Shown: positions 49,498 to 62,379, counted from the first letter of the stretch. The stretch is 64,000 nucleotides of DNA from Typhlomys cinereus (GCA_023101885.1 JALPQD010000295.1:2780505-2844504), one strand, 5' to 3'. Numbers and translations: made by a program. The notes: a model not told the origin generated them from the sequence alone.

Positions 49498-49645
49498 TGT
49501 TTGCATGTGTGGATGTGTTTGCCCATGTGTGGGTGTCTTTCAATAAATCTGAAGTTTGCTATTTCGACAAGACCGAGTGGCCAGCAAACTCCATGAATCT
49601 GCTCATCTCTGCCTTCCTATGATTACAATAGTGTCAATTTGCAAG
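49445..49645 (-). mobile_element. B4/RSINE-like element with (TG)n
   Basis: (TG)n at 49459-49496, then gtgtttgcccatgtgtgggt, ccagcaaactccatgaatct and tctgccttcctatgattaca, read as a diverged antisense B4-type SINE. Confidence 0.5.
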
Positions 49646-49860
49646 CTTCTCCCTCCATTTTATACTATGATAGTTTCATAAATGTGCATGTGTGTATAAC
49701 TTTTAGTTATTTTCACCACCACCCCCAATTCTTTTCTCTTATCCCCTCTCTTTACCGATGAAACTTCTTTTTCTCAACAAGAGCCTCTCCTACTTTCTTG
49801 GAATGTCTGTACATGGAGGCGTCTTCTTATGGACATGAAAGGGACTGTTAGGAACAGACA
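49646..49860 (-). mobile_element. Lx-like L1 3' end fragment, antisense
   Basis: ctccctccattttatactat, accgatgaaacttctttttc and tcaacaagagcctctcctac resemble the Lx tail at 8835. Weakly supported. Confidence 0.4.
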
Positions 49861-49985
49861 CTTTTATTTCTGATAATTTGCTTGCTTCTGAAATTCTTTA
49901 AGTCAATAACTAAAGAATGTTCAGTAGAGAAGGAAGGTTTTTGTGAGTTTAATCTGCAGAAAAGCCTTTTTCTCTTAAGACAACA

Positions 49986-50002
49986 GCGCCATCTGGGGGC
50001 CA
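49986..50002 (+). promoter_or_regulatory. Candidate CTCF-binding motif upstream of the TRAV22-like gene
   Basis: gcgccatctgggggcca, about 1.5 kb 5' of the leader ATG. Confidence 0.45.
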
Positions 50003-50189
50003 GAGAAATAAGAAGGTCACAGTTCTGGCAATTTTATCCTGCATGAAACAGGATTTTTTTTGTATCTGAAAAAATAATAAATTAAAGATTGAAAATGGAC
50101 ATAAGAATTTTTAGAATGAAAGATAAAATCACTACAGATAATTTTTAAGAAATGTGATATATCATTACATATTTTATTGATATATTTTA

Positions 50190-50865
50190 AAAAAATATTT
50201 TCCTAGGTATACAAGCTCAGTGAGTTGGTATCCTTGCCACCCTCTTCCCATCTTCCCTCTTTCCTTTCTTCCCTCCCTCCCTTCCCTTAGTAGATCCAAG
50301 CTGCTCCCTCCCACCTTTCTTACCATCAACTTACATGGGTCCCCCTAATCCCTCTGGATCGTTTGTTCTAGTGGGGGCTCAGGCCTCTATGATAGACCAA
50401 GAGGCCTGTCCTTGGGCCAACTACTAATACAGACACTCTCCTATACACATCTAACCCCTTCCTCCTAAGGCTCCTACTGCTTGAAATTATTTTTCCCGAG
50501 ATCCTAACTAATATATTGAGGCATGTTGTTGACATGTAAGACATTGTGCAGATCTGGTAAGGCTGAGTCTTATAGCAATGAGTTCCTGGCTACTGGAGCC
50601 CTGTCTTGAGTAGAGCATTTTGTTCAGGGTTGGATTTCCTCATCTTTAGGCTCTTACAGTTTTATTGTCCCTCTTATGCAAGGTTTCTTGAGCTTTAGAA
50701 TCAGGAGAGAGTTGGCTGGCCTGGGTGAACTTTGTAGGGTTGCCGGTATTCTGTATTATGGTTGGCTCTTGTCAATTTTGCTGCTCTTTCACAAGATTGC
50801 ATTCTATCTGGGTGTTGAGGTCCTTTCCTTATGCAAAGATTGAAAAGTTGTTTTACCCTGGGATC
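50190..50865 (-). mobile_element. L1 3' UTR, antisense
   Basis: Complement of the same 3' UTR: C/T-rich tract at 50235-50345, ggctcaggcctctatgatag, ctcttacagttttattgtcc and gcattctatctgggtgttga. Confidence 0.75.
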
Positions 50866-51000
50866 CATAGAAACAGACAGACAGGAGAATAGGAGGGAGC
50901 ATGATGGATTAACAAAGGGAAGAGAAACGGATGGGTGGGAAGGGGAAATGGAGGGAAGCAGGGATTAAATACTCAATATGTTTGTAAAACTAGAAATTTT
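50866..51000 (+). mobile_element. Short L1 3' end
   Basis: ccctgggatccatagaaaca, then purine-rich aagagaaacggatgggtggg and aatactcaatatgtttgtaa: a sense L1 tail fused to the antisense one before it. Confidence 0.6.
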
Positions 51001-51002
51001 TT

Positions 51003-51097
51003 TAAATGTTTTTTGTGTGTATTTTTTTAATTTATGTTTTCCACTCATACAAACTTGATAGGTACCCCATTCCCCTCCCTCCACCCCTTCCAAAAAA
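51003..51097 (-). mobile_element. Very short L1 3' end, antisense
   Basis: tccactcatacaaacttgat then aggtaccccattcccctccc: the first about 95 bp of an antisense L1 tail. Three L1 tails lie head to tail between 50190 and 51097. Confidence 0.6.
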
Positions 51098-51117
51098 ATG
51101 TTTTAAAAAGGCTTTTA

Positions 51118-51370
51118 TGGGGTAGACAGATGACTCAGGGGTTAAGACTTTGTCTCACAAGCAGAAGGTACTGAGTTCAGATCCCAGGTCCCATGTAAAA
51201 ATGCCAGACAGAAATGGCTTCGGCCTATACTTTTGGCCCTGGTGGGCAGAACCTGGGAAATCCAGAGCAAAGCATGAAGGAGGTAGAGGCAATCCAAAAT
51301 TATTCCTGAAGTCACCCTTGGTACTTCACAGGGACACACAGTGCCCTTTCATACACATGTGTGCGTGCGT

Positions 51371-51415
<45 letters not shown>

Positions 51416-51465
51416 TACACTCACAATTGAATAAATAATAAATAATAATAATAATAAAAAAATTA
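51118..51465 (+). mobile_element. Older B2-superfamily SINE
   Basis: Diverged head (ggggtagacagatgactcag), older body type with gcagaacctgggaaatccag, a (AC)n run at 51371-51412 and an AT-rich tail. The preceding ttaaaaaggctttta (51103-51117) is repeated at 51724 beyond the adjacent antisense SINE. Confidence 0.8.
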
Positions 51466-51477
51466 AAAAGCCTTTTT

Positions 51478-51723
51478 TAAAAGAGATTTTATTCATTCAT
51501 TCATGTGTGTGTGTGTAGAACCACGGACGAATTCTGGATCCACCATGGACTCCTCCACCTCCTCCTTGTTTACTCTGCCCCGGGATTCACAGGCTCCACC
51601 TTACCAGGACTAGAAATGCAGGCCGCCCCTGTTCTGCCCAGCGTCTATACATGGGGTCTAGGATCCGAACTCAGGTCTGCCTACAAGGCAGAGGCTTGAC
51701 TCCTGAGCCACCTCTCCAGGCCC
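51478..51723 (-). mobile_element. Young lineage-specific B2-superfamily SINE, antisense
   Basis: Antisense copy of the young family joined tail to tail with an older sense copy at 51118. The sequence ttaaaaaaggctttta follows its head at 51724-51739. Confidence 0.85.
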
Positions 51724-53604
51724 TTAAAAAAGGCTTTTATATAAGGAAAGGCTTAAAAGAGAGGGAAGGCCTAGGATAGGACACAGTAGTGAGTGAGATC
51801 AGCCTCCAGGTTACCAACCAGCAACCTACTAACTACCAAATCATCCCCACCATGATGGGGGACAAACATCCATCACTTGAAACCAGTCCAAACACCAGTG
51901 AACAGGAAGGAAACTGAGAGTGCACAGTATCACATGTTTCACTACTTGCAGGCCTTTCTTGACAGTAACTTTATTTATCTATTAAACTGTGTTCATTTGT
52001 CTCCATTCTCTTGGCGTCTTCTTTCCCCTGACCTTCTAGTTATAATCCTTTGCAGTCACAATGGGTATTATAGTGATTTTTTCCCTTGAATATGTCATTA
52101 CGAGGGCTTGGAACTAGGTTCCACTTATAAAGAGAAGATGTGACATCTGACTTTCTGTGCTTGGGATACTTCACTCAGTATAACTTCTTCCAATTCCATC
52201 CATTTATCAGCAAATTCAGTTAATAGTTTTTTTTTTTTTGAGGACTGAGTTGTATATATGTACCAAATTTTCATTATTCATTTGTCAACTGTTGGGCATT
52301 AGGTTGATACCATGACTTTTCTGTTGTGAATAGTGCTGCAATGAGCATGGATGTACACATGTCACTACAGTAAAATATGCATTTGGGGGGAATATTTCCA
52401 GTAGTGGTATAATATGTAGGGTCATACGGCATTTCAACTCTTAGCTTTTTTAGAAACTGCAATACTGATCTCCATAGTGGTTATACAAGCATGCATTCCC
52501 ATCAGCAATCCACTCCTTTTTTCCACATCCTCTCCAGCATATATATTGTATGTATTTTGGATTTTGCCATTTTGATGAAGATGAGATGCTATTTCAAGGT
52601 AGTTTTAATTTGCATTTTGCTGATGGCCAGAGAAGTGGAACATTAAAAATATTTGTTGGAAATTTCAATTGTCCTTGGAAAAGTTCCTTTTAAGTTCGAC
52701 AGCCCATTTTCAAATTGGGCTGTTATCACCTTGATGTTTAATTTTTTGAGTTCTTTATACACTTTGGATGTTAGTCCTCTATCAGATATGTGGTTAGTGA
52801 AGATTTTATCCCATTTTGAGGGTTGTCTTTTTGCTTCTTTAACAATAGGCTGAACAGAAGCTCATTAATTTCATGAGATCTCATATTCTGAGTGTTGATT
52901 CTATTTCCTGTGTTATTGGGATCTTGTTTAGAAAATCTTGGCCTAGGCCAGTAAGTTCAAAGGAATTTCCTACTCTTTCTTTTAGGGTTTTTATAGTCTC
53001 AGGTCTAATATTAAAGTCCTTAATCCATTTGGAGTTGATTTTCATGCATGGTGACAAGTAAGGTCCAATTTCAGTCTTCTGCATATCGATATCTTGTTTT
53101 GCAGAACCATTTGTTGAAGATGCTATTCTTTTTCCATTGGGTTTTCTGAGCCTTTAAGTCAAAAATCAGATGACTGAGAGTGTATGAATTTATTTCTGAG
53201 TCTTCAACCCTTATCCATTGATCTATGTGTTTGTTTTGTAGCCAGTAACATGCTGCCTTTATTACTATGGTATCGTCATATAGATTATGGTCTGGTGTGG
53301 TGATACTGCCAGCAGAGTTTTTGTTACTTAGAATTTTTTTTTCCTGTCCTGGGTCTTTTGTGCTTCCATATGAATTTTGAGATTTGTCAGTTTCTGTAAA
53401 GAATTATCTTGGAATTTTGATTGATATTGCATTGAATCTGAATATTGCTCTTGGTAAGATGGTATTTTTATGATGTTAATTCTGCTGATCCAGGAGCATG
53501 GGAGGTCTTTCTACCTTCTGGTGTCTTCTGAAATTTCTTTATGGTTTTTAAGTTTTCATTGTAGAGGTTTATCACTTGCTTGGTTAGATTTACACTAAGG
53601 TATT

Positions 53605-54154
53605 TGTGGGGAGCAGATTTACTGATGACTGTTATAAATCACATGGCCGGGACATGAGTCCTGAGTGCTGATGCATTGTGAATATGCTTGGTGGATCTTT
53701 TAGTTTCTGTGGGACATAAGGACATGTTCCCATAATTGTGGGAGCCTGAGCAACTCCATCTTGAAGACTTTTGGGCCCTGAATAGTGAGGTCAAGAGTAG
53801 AATCTTGCTTATTAACTTTGAAAGAAGTGAATATTCTGCCAAGAATGTGTTTTGCTCATTAATTGTTTGGGCCTCAAAGAAGTGTTATGGCTATTCCTTG
53901 AATTCTGTGGATAAGGAAGGGAAATAATGAGTTGGTTTACACAGCTGCATTTTCAACTGCGTTTATTCCCTCACTCTATTTTAACATATTCTCTTTCTGT
54001 ATAAATACTGTATGAAATAAAGATTTAGGGCTGTCTGTTGTCTGCTTGCAAGGCATGCCCTCCTGTGAAAAAGACATTTGTGTCTGAATTTTAATCCTCA
54101 CACCTCCCCTAGGGTTTGGTTCACAGTTGCTGCAGGACAGCGACAGGTCTTCCA
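53605..54154 (+). mobile_element. Solo LTR inserted in the antisense L1
   Basis: 550 bp, TGTGGGGAGC ... CTTCCA, with TATT on both sides (53601-53604, 54155-54158). L1 sequence is continuous across it (ctaaggtatt / ttaggggctatgg). tataaatac followed by aataaag near 53999-54025 supports plus orientation and an RNA start and polyadenylation site close together. A 4-bp duplication would suit a class I element. The exact ends are set by the TG/CA rule. Confidence 0.7.
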
Positions 54155-54376
54155 TATTTTAGGGGCTATGGTAAATGGAATTGTTTCTCTTAGGAATTTC
54201 TCACTTTTTTCATTCTTGGTGTATAAGTTTTGAACATTGATTTTGTAACCTGCCAATCTGTTGAACTTATATTTTAGTTCTAGTAGTTTCTTGATGGAGT
54301 TTTGGGGTTGCTCAGGCACAGGATCATGTCATCTGCAAAAAAGGATGACTTGACTTCTTCTTTTCCTATTTTTATC

Positions 54377-56744
54377 TGTGATAGTTAATCTTGGGTATTG
54401 ACTTGACACCTGGTATTAACTAAGATCAACTGTCAGACTACCTGAGATTACCTGGATCAATACTTATAATACCAGCCCTAGATGTGATTGTAACCTCCCA
54501 GTAGCAGACCAGATAAAAGGAACCATAGAACAGAAGCCTTTGAGAAGAGACTCTCCAGGATGTTTGCAGTGACTTAGCCTGCCTCCAGCTTCAGCCACTA
54601 GCCATGTTGCTTCTGCTGTGAAAGACTATTTCTCTCCTCTAGAACTATAAGCTAAATAAATCTCCCTTTCTCCCTTAAGTCACTTGACTTTGAATCCACT
54701 CTGATAGCAACTGTTAAGAGTAACAATTACAGAAATTAGTACTGGGAGTGGGGGTATTGCTGGGATTAAGAGCATCTGGTACCACAAAGTGAAGTTGTTT
54801 GTGAAGCTGAGAGAAGTTGGTATCCAGCAGCATGGCTAATGCTGTGATGTGGCTAGAGTGCCTTTGGAACTGTTTGTTGGGAGAAATATGGAGACCTTTG
54901 GAACTTTGTGCTGGGAAAGTCTTTGCATGGGCCCTTTCTCTTTAGAGCTTGGAAGAGAGCAATGCTGTGAGAGATATAGGCAATGGAAGCTCAGCTTGTG
55001 ATGGTCCAGGGGTGGAAGTAGGGGAGCAGAGACTGTGTTTGGAACTGGACCAGTGACAAATGGAGCCATGTGTTGGCAGAGAGTTTAATAAAGTTTTGCC
55101 CTCATCCTGAAAGCTTGCCTGAAGTTAAACTGGATGCTTGGCAGAAGAAATTTCAATGCAATGTAGTCTTGAAAATATGATATGACTACTTTTATCTTCA
55201 GAGTTTTGAAAAAGTGCAAGACTCAGGCAGAAAACTGTGAGGTCTGATGAAGAAAATACAACAGTAGACTTAAAAAGTTGAACCAAGAAGAAGCAGAGAA
55301 CAAAATGTTGGCTGTTAAACAGAGTAGCTCCATTTGTAGAACAAAGCCTGCTTTCAATTTGGATAATAGGAGAGGCTGCCCCCTGAGGGCAAATTCCTCA
55401 AGGAAGTCTTCCACCCATAAAGAATGGAAGGAATGAGCTAAAGGGTAGCTTTCCAAAGCAAGGGTCTGTTTCTTCCCTAAGGCAACCACCCAGGAGAAAA
55501 AAGATTTTTCCTACCATCAGCACAGAGAAGCTAAATCAGCTGTGATTCTAGGGGGCCAATCTCTAGCCCAAGGCAACATCAGAACTTGGCAATGTTGTCC
55601 ACATGGTGTTGGATTTGGAGGCATCAAAGATGCAAAAGGGAGGAGGTCGTGGATCACTCTTCCAAGGTTTCAGAGAACATGTGGCAGAAAGTCTGTATTT
55701 TGTGCTATGGAGTTAAAGCCTGGTTTGCCATTGAAAAACAAAGATGTTAGAGATGCCAGTGACAACATGGGACATCTGCTAAGGAGGGCTGTAACCCTGG
55801 AAAGAGTTAGCCTAAGAGAGTGACATGTTCTATGGGTAGCTACACTGGAGGGGTGGAACCAAAGCCCTTTGGAACTGAGATGATTTCAATGAGAAGCTCA
55901 CCTGTTGGACTTGGAACTATATAGAATTTTTAGTTTGTCCTGCTGGTTTTTGATCTTGTTATGGACTGATCTTTCTTGGATATGTCCCCATTCCTCCCTT
56001 TTGGAATGGGAATGTTTATTCTGTGCTATTGTATGTTGGAAGTATGTAACTTGTTTTTAGATTTTACAAGAGGATTTGGACTTTGGACTTTGGAACTATG
56101 TTGGAACTACTGATGTAGAGTATACTGAGACTTTTACAGTTGGACTGAATATGGTTTGCAATAAGAATATTTGTTATGTAATGTAATGTTAATCTGTAGT
56201 TATATGGTAAATGTTGTAATCTACATTATGATATTGTGTTGTTGGACATTAAAGACTAAGCATTTCTCAAGGGACTTTGTCACTTACTTGGGAAAAATAA
56301 TATGAGTGTGCTTGTATGTGGATAGTTATATTAGGTTAGACAAAATTATAAATCTTACTGTTTTTATGTGGAGATTAAGAGTGGCCTATCGAAATGTGAT
56401 CTGGTGTCAAGTTGACAAGGGGTGGAATTGTGATAGTTAATCTTGAGTATCAAGACCACACCTGACATTAACTAAGATCAGGTGTCAGATTACCTGAAAG
56501 GATTATCCAGATCATACATTACAATACAAAGACCAGCCCTAGATCTGACTGGAACCTCCCAGCAGCACACCAGATAAAAGGATATTTTCAGTGACTTAGC
56601 CTGCCTCCAGTTTCAGCTACTAGACATGTCACTTTTGCCATGAAAGACTTTCTTCTCTCTGGAACCATAAACAGAATAAATCTACCTTTCTCCTTTAAGT
56701 TGCTTGACTTTGAATGCTCTCTTACAACAACAGTTAAAAGTAAC
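54377..56744 (+). mobile_element. Non-coding LTR retrotransposon with paired LTRs (ERVL/MaLR-like)
   Basis: 5' LTR 54377-54725 and 3' LTR 56429-56744 share tgtgatagttaatctt, accagccctagat, cacttgactttgaat-type and gttaaragtaac ends, and each has ccagataaaagg (TATA-like) and aataaatct (polyadenylation). After the 5' LTR is ttagtactgggagtggggg, close to a tRNA-Leu primer-binding site as used by ERVL/MaLR elements. The 3' LTR is preceded by aaggggtggaat, a polypurine tract. The 1.7-kb interior has no retroviral frame. The LTRs differ by a deletion and many substitutions, so this is old. Confidence 0.75.
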
Positions 56745-57452
56745 TGTCTCCAGGGCTTTGATTATAAAAAGATGTTGGATCTTGTCAAAGTTTTTTTCTG
56801 CATCTAGTGATAGTGTCATATAGTTTTAGTCTTCAGATTTGTTTGTATGGTGACTTACATTTATTGAACCAACCTTGTGTGTCTGCACTAAATCCTATTT
56901 GATCATGGTGAATGATCTTTTTGACAAATTTCTGAGTTTGGTTTGCTTTGTTCATCAGTGAGATTGGCCTGTAGTTTTCTTTTTTAGTTATTTCTTTGTC
57001 TGATTTTGGGATGACTTTATAGAAAGAATTTAGAAGTATTCCTTCTTTTTTTATTTTATGTAATAGTTTAAGAAGTAGTGGTGTTAGTTGTTCTTTAAAT
57101 GTTTGGTAGAATTCTGCACTTAATCCATCCAGTCTTAAACTTTTCTTGGAGGGAAGATTTGTGATTACTTTTTTAATTTCATCACTTGTAGGAATGCTTC
57201 AATAATTCAATTCAACCTGAATCAATTTAGGTAAGTTGTACATATTTAGAAATTATCCTTTTCTTTCTGATTATCACATTTTGTGGAGTATAGGTTTTTG
57301 AAATATGACCTTATAATTCTCTGAATTTCCTTGGGATCAACTGTAATAACTCTAGTTTCATCTCTAATTGTATTAGCTCAGGTTTTCCTTCTTTTGGCTT
57401 TGGCAAAGGGCTTATCAATCTTGTTATTTTTCAAAAAAAACCCCAGCTTTTT

Positions 57453-58521
57453 GGGAAATGGATGTCATTAGAAAGAATTATATTAAGTGAAGTATCCCAA
57501 ACCCAGAAAATTAAGCGCTGTATGTACTCCCTAATAGGTGGCTCCTAGTACCAAACTCACCCAGCCCACATTGAGACACTCAAAAGTAAACCTATGAAAC
57601 ACAGTAATTGCAAGGATTATGAACAAGAGAGATGGGTTAGGAGGGCCACACCAGAAACAAGGAGAGAGGAGACCATGTTACAGCAGAGAAAATAGGCCTC
57701 CATCAAGGTCTGCAAGTAAGTAATGAGAAACCTGGTTAAGTTCACAGACGTTCTTTCCTGATCTCACCAGAAGGGGAGGGCATATAGTCTAGCAGATAAA
57801 AAGTAATCATTTTGCAAACGGGTGATGGACTCCTCCCTCAGGGAGGTTTCCTACTCTTATTACATCTACCCTTGAATGTGCTATTACAACAAGACTCCAG
57901 TTTAACAGCTTTTTGTCTCTGGCCAGGGGGTGACATACAGTGCCCAGCAGAATGGAGTGAAGGGAATTGCAGGAGCAGCAAAACTGCAAAAGAAAATCAA
58001 CAAACCACAATCCAGAACTTCAGAGACTATATCAATCACATAGAACTAGGACAGCGTAATCTCTCCCCATCCTGGAGCTCAGGGACATTTGCGGAAGAGG
58101 GGGCGGTAAGATTGTAAGAGCAAAAGGATGGGAGGAGCAACGATTTGCAAGATTCTCAACAATAGTTGGGGCCAAAGCAATCGTAATGGGACTTTGCATG
58201 CCCTGCGCAATGTCCAGCGCACTGTTGCCCTCATAAAGTCTAGCATCTGTTAAGGGCACCGAGACTCCTGGAGGCAAGGGATTGACAGCCATAGTAGTGA
58301 TCTTATGCTTAAGGGGAACAAGAGAAAGGGCTTATGGAAATGCCACTGGGTCCTTATATGTCATCGGAGAGGAGGACCCAATGGAGAGTTAGGCGTATAC
58401 AATAAAGGACTCTCTGGGAATTGGGGGGGAGGCACTGGGGGAAGGGGAGGGGGAGGAGGGGGGAGGTAGGGAACTGGTAAAAAATTTTAAAATGTATAAT
58501 TAAATTTTTAATAAAAAAAAA
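57453..58521 (+). mobile_element. 5'-truncated L1 inserted in the antisense L1
   Basis: Begins with the last ORF2 codons (SEVSQTQKIKRCMYSLIGGS then stop), then 3' UTR, G-rich tract (58422-58472) and poly(A). Flanked by ccagcttttt at 57443-57452 and 58522-58531, and the host L1 reads through. Same subfamily as 31783-32879. Confidence 0.88.
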
Positions 58522-61330
58522 CCAGCTTTTTATCTGATTGACTCTTTGTATCATTTTCCTTTCTCAATTTCAGATAGCTCTCCCTGATTTTACTAATCTC
58601 TGTTCATCTACTGCTTTGGAGATTGGATTATTCTCTAAGACTTTAAGTTACATTGTTAAGTTATTTACTTGTGATGTTTCCATTTTTTTTATATAGGCAG
58701 AGTGTTATAAACTTTACCTTTAGGACAGCTTTCGTCATGTCCCAGATATTTTCATATGTTTTTGAATTTCCATTTTGATTTCTACCTGAACCCACTCCTT
58801 ATTCAGTATCGTGTTATTTAATTTCCAGGAATTTGTGTATTTTCTGTCAATTACTTTGTTGTGGATGTCTAGCTTTATTCCATGATGGTCTGATAAGGTA
58901 CAAGCTCTAATTTTGACTTTCTTGTATATATGGAGACTTGCTTTGTGGTTCAATATATGACCTATTTTGGAGAAAGTACTATGGATTGTTGCGAATAATG
59001 TGTATTCCTTGGTGTTTGAATGGAAGGTTTGGTAGAAGTTAGTCAGGTGTATTTGGGTTATGGTTTGATTTAACTCCAGTGTGTTTCTTTTCAATTTTTG
59101 GCTTTTTGACCTAACCAGTGGTAAGATCAGGTTGTTGAAGTCTCCTAATATTATCATTTTTTGTATTGATTTGTTGTCATAGATGTTGTAGTGGCTGTTT
59201 AATGAATGTGGATGAGTTTATATTAGGTATGTATATGTTCAGTATTGTGAAGTCTTCCTGATGAATTGTTTCTTTGACTAGTATGTGTTATCATTCTGTG
59301 TCTGTTATGATTTCCTTTGGTTTGAAGTCTATTTTGTCAGATACCATAATTGTGGCTCCTGCTTGCTTCCTTGTTCACTAGCTTGAAGTGCTTTTGACTA
59401 GACTTTTGCTCTGTGAATGTTCCTATCCTTCTTGGTGAGATGCATTCCTGAAGCCAACAGACTGATGAGTTGTGATTTTTAATCCATGCTTGTAGCCTAT
59501 GTCTTTTGATTGCTGAGTTAATTCCATTGATGTTTAAGTTTATAATTGAGAAATGTCTGTTGATTTCTGTAATTTTCTTTGTTTTGTGGCTTTTATTTTT
59601 ATATTTCAGTTCTTGGAAGTTGTGTTGCTATTATTTTTCCTTTCTGTCCTCTCAGATATGTTTGTTCTTTACTTCGAGCTTGAGTACCTTTTCAGTACCT
59701 TTTGTAGGTCTGGTTTGGTGGTCAAGTAGGGTATCAGCTTTTCTTTGAGGTAGAAAATTTTCTTTCACCTTCAATCATGACTGATAATTTTGATGATTAT
59801 ATCAGCCTGCTGGCATTTATGCTCATTCATGACTTGAAATGCATCTCTCCAACTTTTCTGGTTTTTACTGTTTGCATTGAAAAGTCAGCTGTTATTCTAA
59901 TAGTCTTACCTTTAAATGCAACTTGGTTTTTCTTTCTAGACGTTCTTAACACATTCTCTTTGTCATGAGTCTGTAATGTTTGGACTATTATTTTGCGACG
60001 AGTTACTATTTTGGTCATATCTTATTGGCATGCAATATGCCTCTTGTACTTGGAGGATCTCTTTCCTTAGACGTGGAAAATTTTCATTAACAATCATGTG
60101 AAGAATCTCCAGTGTGGCATTTTGAGTTTCTTGTTCTGGTATTCCATGAATGTGCAGGTTTGGCTTCTTCTAGGTTTCCCATAACTCTTGCATATTCATC
60201 TCAAGTATTATTTTGGCTTTTTCAACTTCTTTGAACCAATTTGTTCTGTAATCCTGTCATCTAGTTCTTCTATTCTATTTTCTGCTTTGTTAGTTCTAGT
60301 ATTCTGGTTGGAATCCATCATTATGGGGTTGTTTTTTTTGGTAGGGGATTTGTTTTCCTGGCTATTGTTGTATGTTCTAGATTTATGGTGCAATTTAGAC
60401 ATTTTGTATTTGATCTCTATCATCTTTCTTGGTGTGTGTTTTTAACTAGTAAGAGGTAGACAGAATTACTACACTTGGGTAGTTATTGCTGCTCTTTGTC
60501 TAGGTGTTAAAAGTGCCAGACTTGGGTTCCTTGGTGCTATTTCATAGATAAGGTTATTACACTAACAAAAAGTGTGCAAGTTCTACTCTTTTTAAAGGGA
60601 TGAGAGTTTCAGTCTGGATTTGACTGAGAAGTTTAAGATTGGGTGTCAAGGTTTATTATATGCAGTTTGGTTAAGTATTAGATTATAGCTTAGGGTACGT
60701 TTAGTGACCAGAGGTTAAAGATAGGTGTGATATGGCAACTTTTAGTTCCTTGGAGCTGTGTGAGGGTGAGTGATTAAGATACTGAAGGGCGCATGCATGA
60801 GACTTTGGGTGAGCTGTATAGAAATCTTAAACTGTGCTATCAATTGAGATAAAAAGAAAAGTATATAGAGTTGCTTATCTTAGGGTTGGATGTGAAGATT
60901 CTCTTCTGTTCCATGGGACAATTTTCAGGGTCCTCAATTGTATGGTGTTGGTCTACTAGCCTCTTGCTTGTGGTTTCTGTGGATTCTGTTAAATTCTTGG
61001 AAAGTTTTTTTAATGATTATGGGGGGATTGGTAGAGGTTGCTGGCTCAGGGACCTGGGGAAAGTGGCCACTGACCCAGCCACCAAAAGGTGGGAATCTCT
61101 TATGCAGTGCCTGAGCAAAAGGGTATTGACATACTTTTGAAATCCTGTCTTATCCCAACACTCTTTGGCTTCATACTTCTTACTTGGAAACTCATATGAG
61201 CACACATGTATAATATTTCCCATGAAGAGGAAAGATAGGTAATATGATCCTTACTTCTAGCATCATCAATATTCTATTCACAGTGCATCAGATTAATGTT
61301 ATATATAGCTTTAGAAATGTAATTAAATTA

Positions 61331-61637
61331 GAGCTGGAGAGGTGGCTCAGGGGTTAAGCCTCTGCCTTGCAGGCGGAAGGTCCTGAGTTCGGATCCCAGA
61401 TCCCACGTATAGACGCCAGGCAGAAGCGGGGGCGGCCTGCGCTTCTGGTCCTGGTAGGGCGGAGCCTGTGAATCCTGGGGCAGAAGGAGGTGGAGGCGTC
61501 CATGGTGGTTTGCGAATTCGTCCGTGGTTCTACACATACACAGACACACACACACACACACACACACACGCACGCGCACATACACACACACATGCACACA
61601 GTTGAATAAATAATAATATATAAAAAAATTTAAAAAA
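61331..61637 (+). mobile_element. Young lineage-specific B2-superfamily SINE
   Basis: Same family and body as the copy at 36192. Target duplication of 18 bp (agaaatgtaattaaatta, one mismatch) at 61313-61330 and 61638-61655. Confidence 0.9.
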
Positions 61638-61655
61638 AGAAATGTAGTTAAATTA

Positions 61656-62379
61656 AAAGAAATGCCTTTTGAATTGTTTCACTATATTTCAAGATTTACA
61701 GAATTTCACTACTTTTCAAATATTTATGCTGTAATTATAAGCATTATGAGCACTCATTAATTACTTTAATAAGTCCATGTTCTTTTGCTTTTGTATAACA
61801 TATCACTACAGATGTAAGAACTTAGAAAAACATCTATTTGTTGCTTCACAAGTTCTAAAGGCCAGAATTGCAACAGAAAAACTGGACCTCAAAGACTGCA
61901 GTGAGAGTTTGCTAAGGTCACATAATGTCTTCCAACAATTGGAGAACTTCTTCCAATTTCTCATGGGTACTGATGGAATTACTGTTATTATCTGCTGTAT
62001 AGTTCATATCAACTCACATCCTTTGCCTGGAAACCCTTTCTGTGTCAAGAAAAGTCTTAGTCTTCTCTGTTCAAAAGCTTAGATGAGTAGGGGCAGTCAA
62101 AAGAGCAATCACCAGCTTTTTGATCATATTTAGGAACCACTTTTCATCAGGGATCATGTTTCTGGTACTGTGAACCAGAATGAGAACATACAAAAGGGAA
62201 GGACAGAGGCCTGGTGCTTGCAAACAAATTAAGGTTTAGTTATAAAGGTGCTTTACCAAACTGTCTTTTAAAATTTTTTCACTATAGCGTATACTGGAGG
62301 AGCACTCAATCCAGCTTCCTTTTGTAATAAAAGATGTTTACTAAAGAAAATCAAAACTGGTCAAAGAGTAAAACATAAA
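61656..62379. other. No gene; possible ancient repeat
   Basis: tataacatatcactacagat to cacaagttctaaaggccaga resembles an ancient interspersed repeat similar in type to the one near 23480. Unassigned otherwise. Confidence 0.35.

Larger units (their letters stand above)
51940..60990 (-). mobile_element. Long, near full-length L1, antisense, broken by three insertions
   Basis: Read on the minus strand: possible 5' UTR (60990-60450); ORF1 remnants (60208-60423 with AENRIEELDDRITEQ, and 59827-60018 with QVAFKGKTIRITADFSMQT); ORF2 endonuclease (58735-59157, ending SDHHGIKLDI where the catalytic SDH is kept); reverse transcriptase region (57450 down to 56745 and 54370 down to 54155); ORF2 C-terminus (53600-52100); and 3' UTR to about 51940. 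Frameshifts and stops abound. Inserted elements occupy 53605-54154, 54377-56744 and 57453-58521. ORF1 identity rests on short motifs; the 5' UTR limit is approximate. Confidence 0.82.

Noticed and set aside
60188..60445. Plus-strand hydrophobic 85-codon frame
   Set aside because: Antisense of L1 ORF1 coiled-coil sequence on the minus strand.
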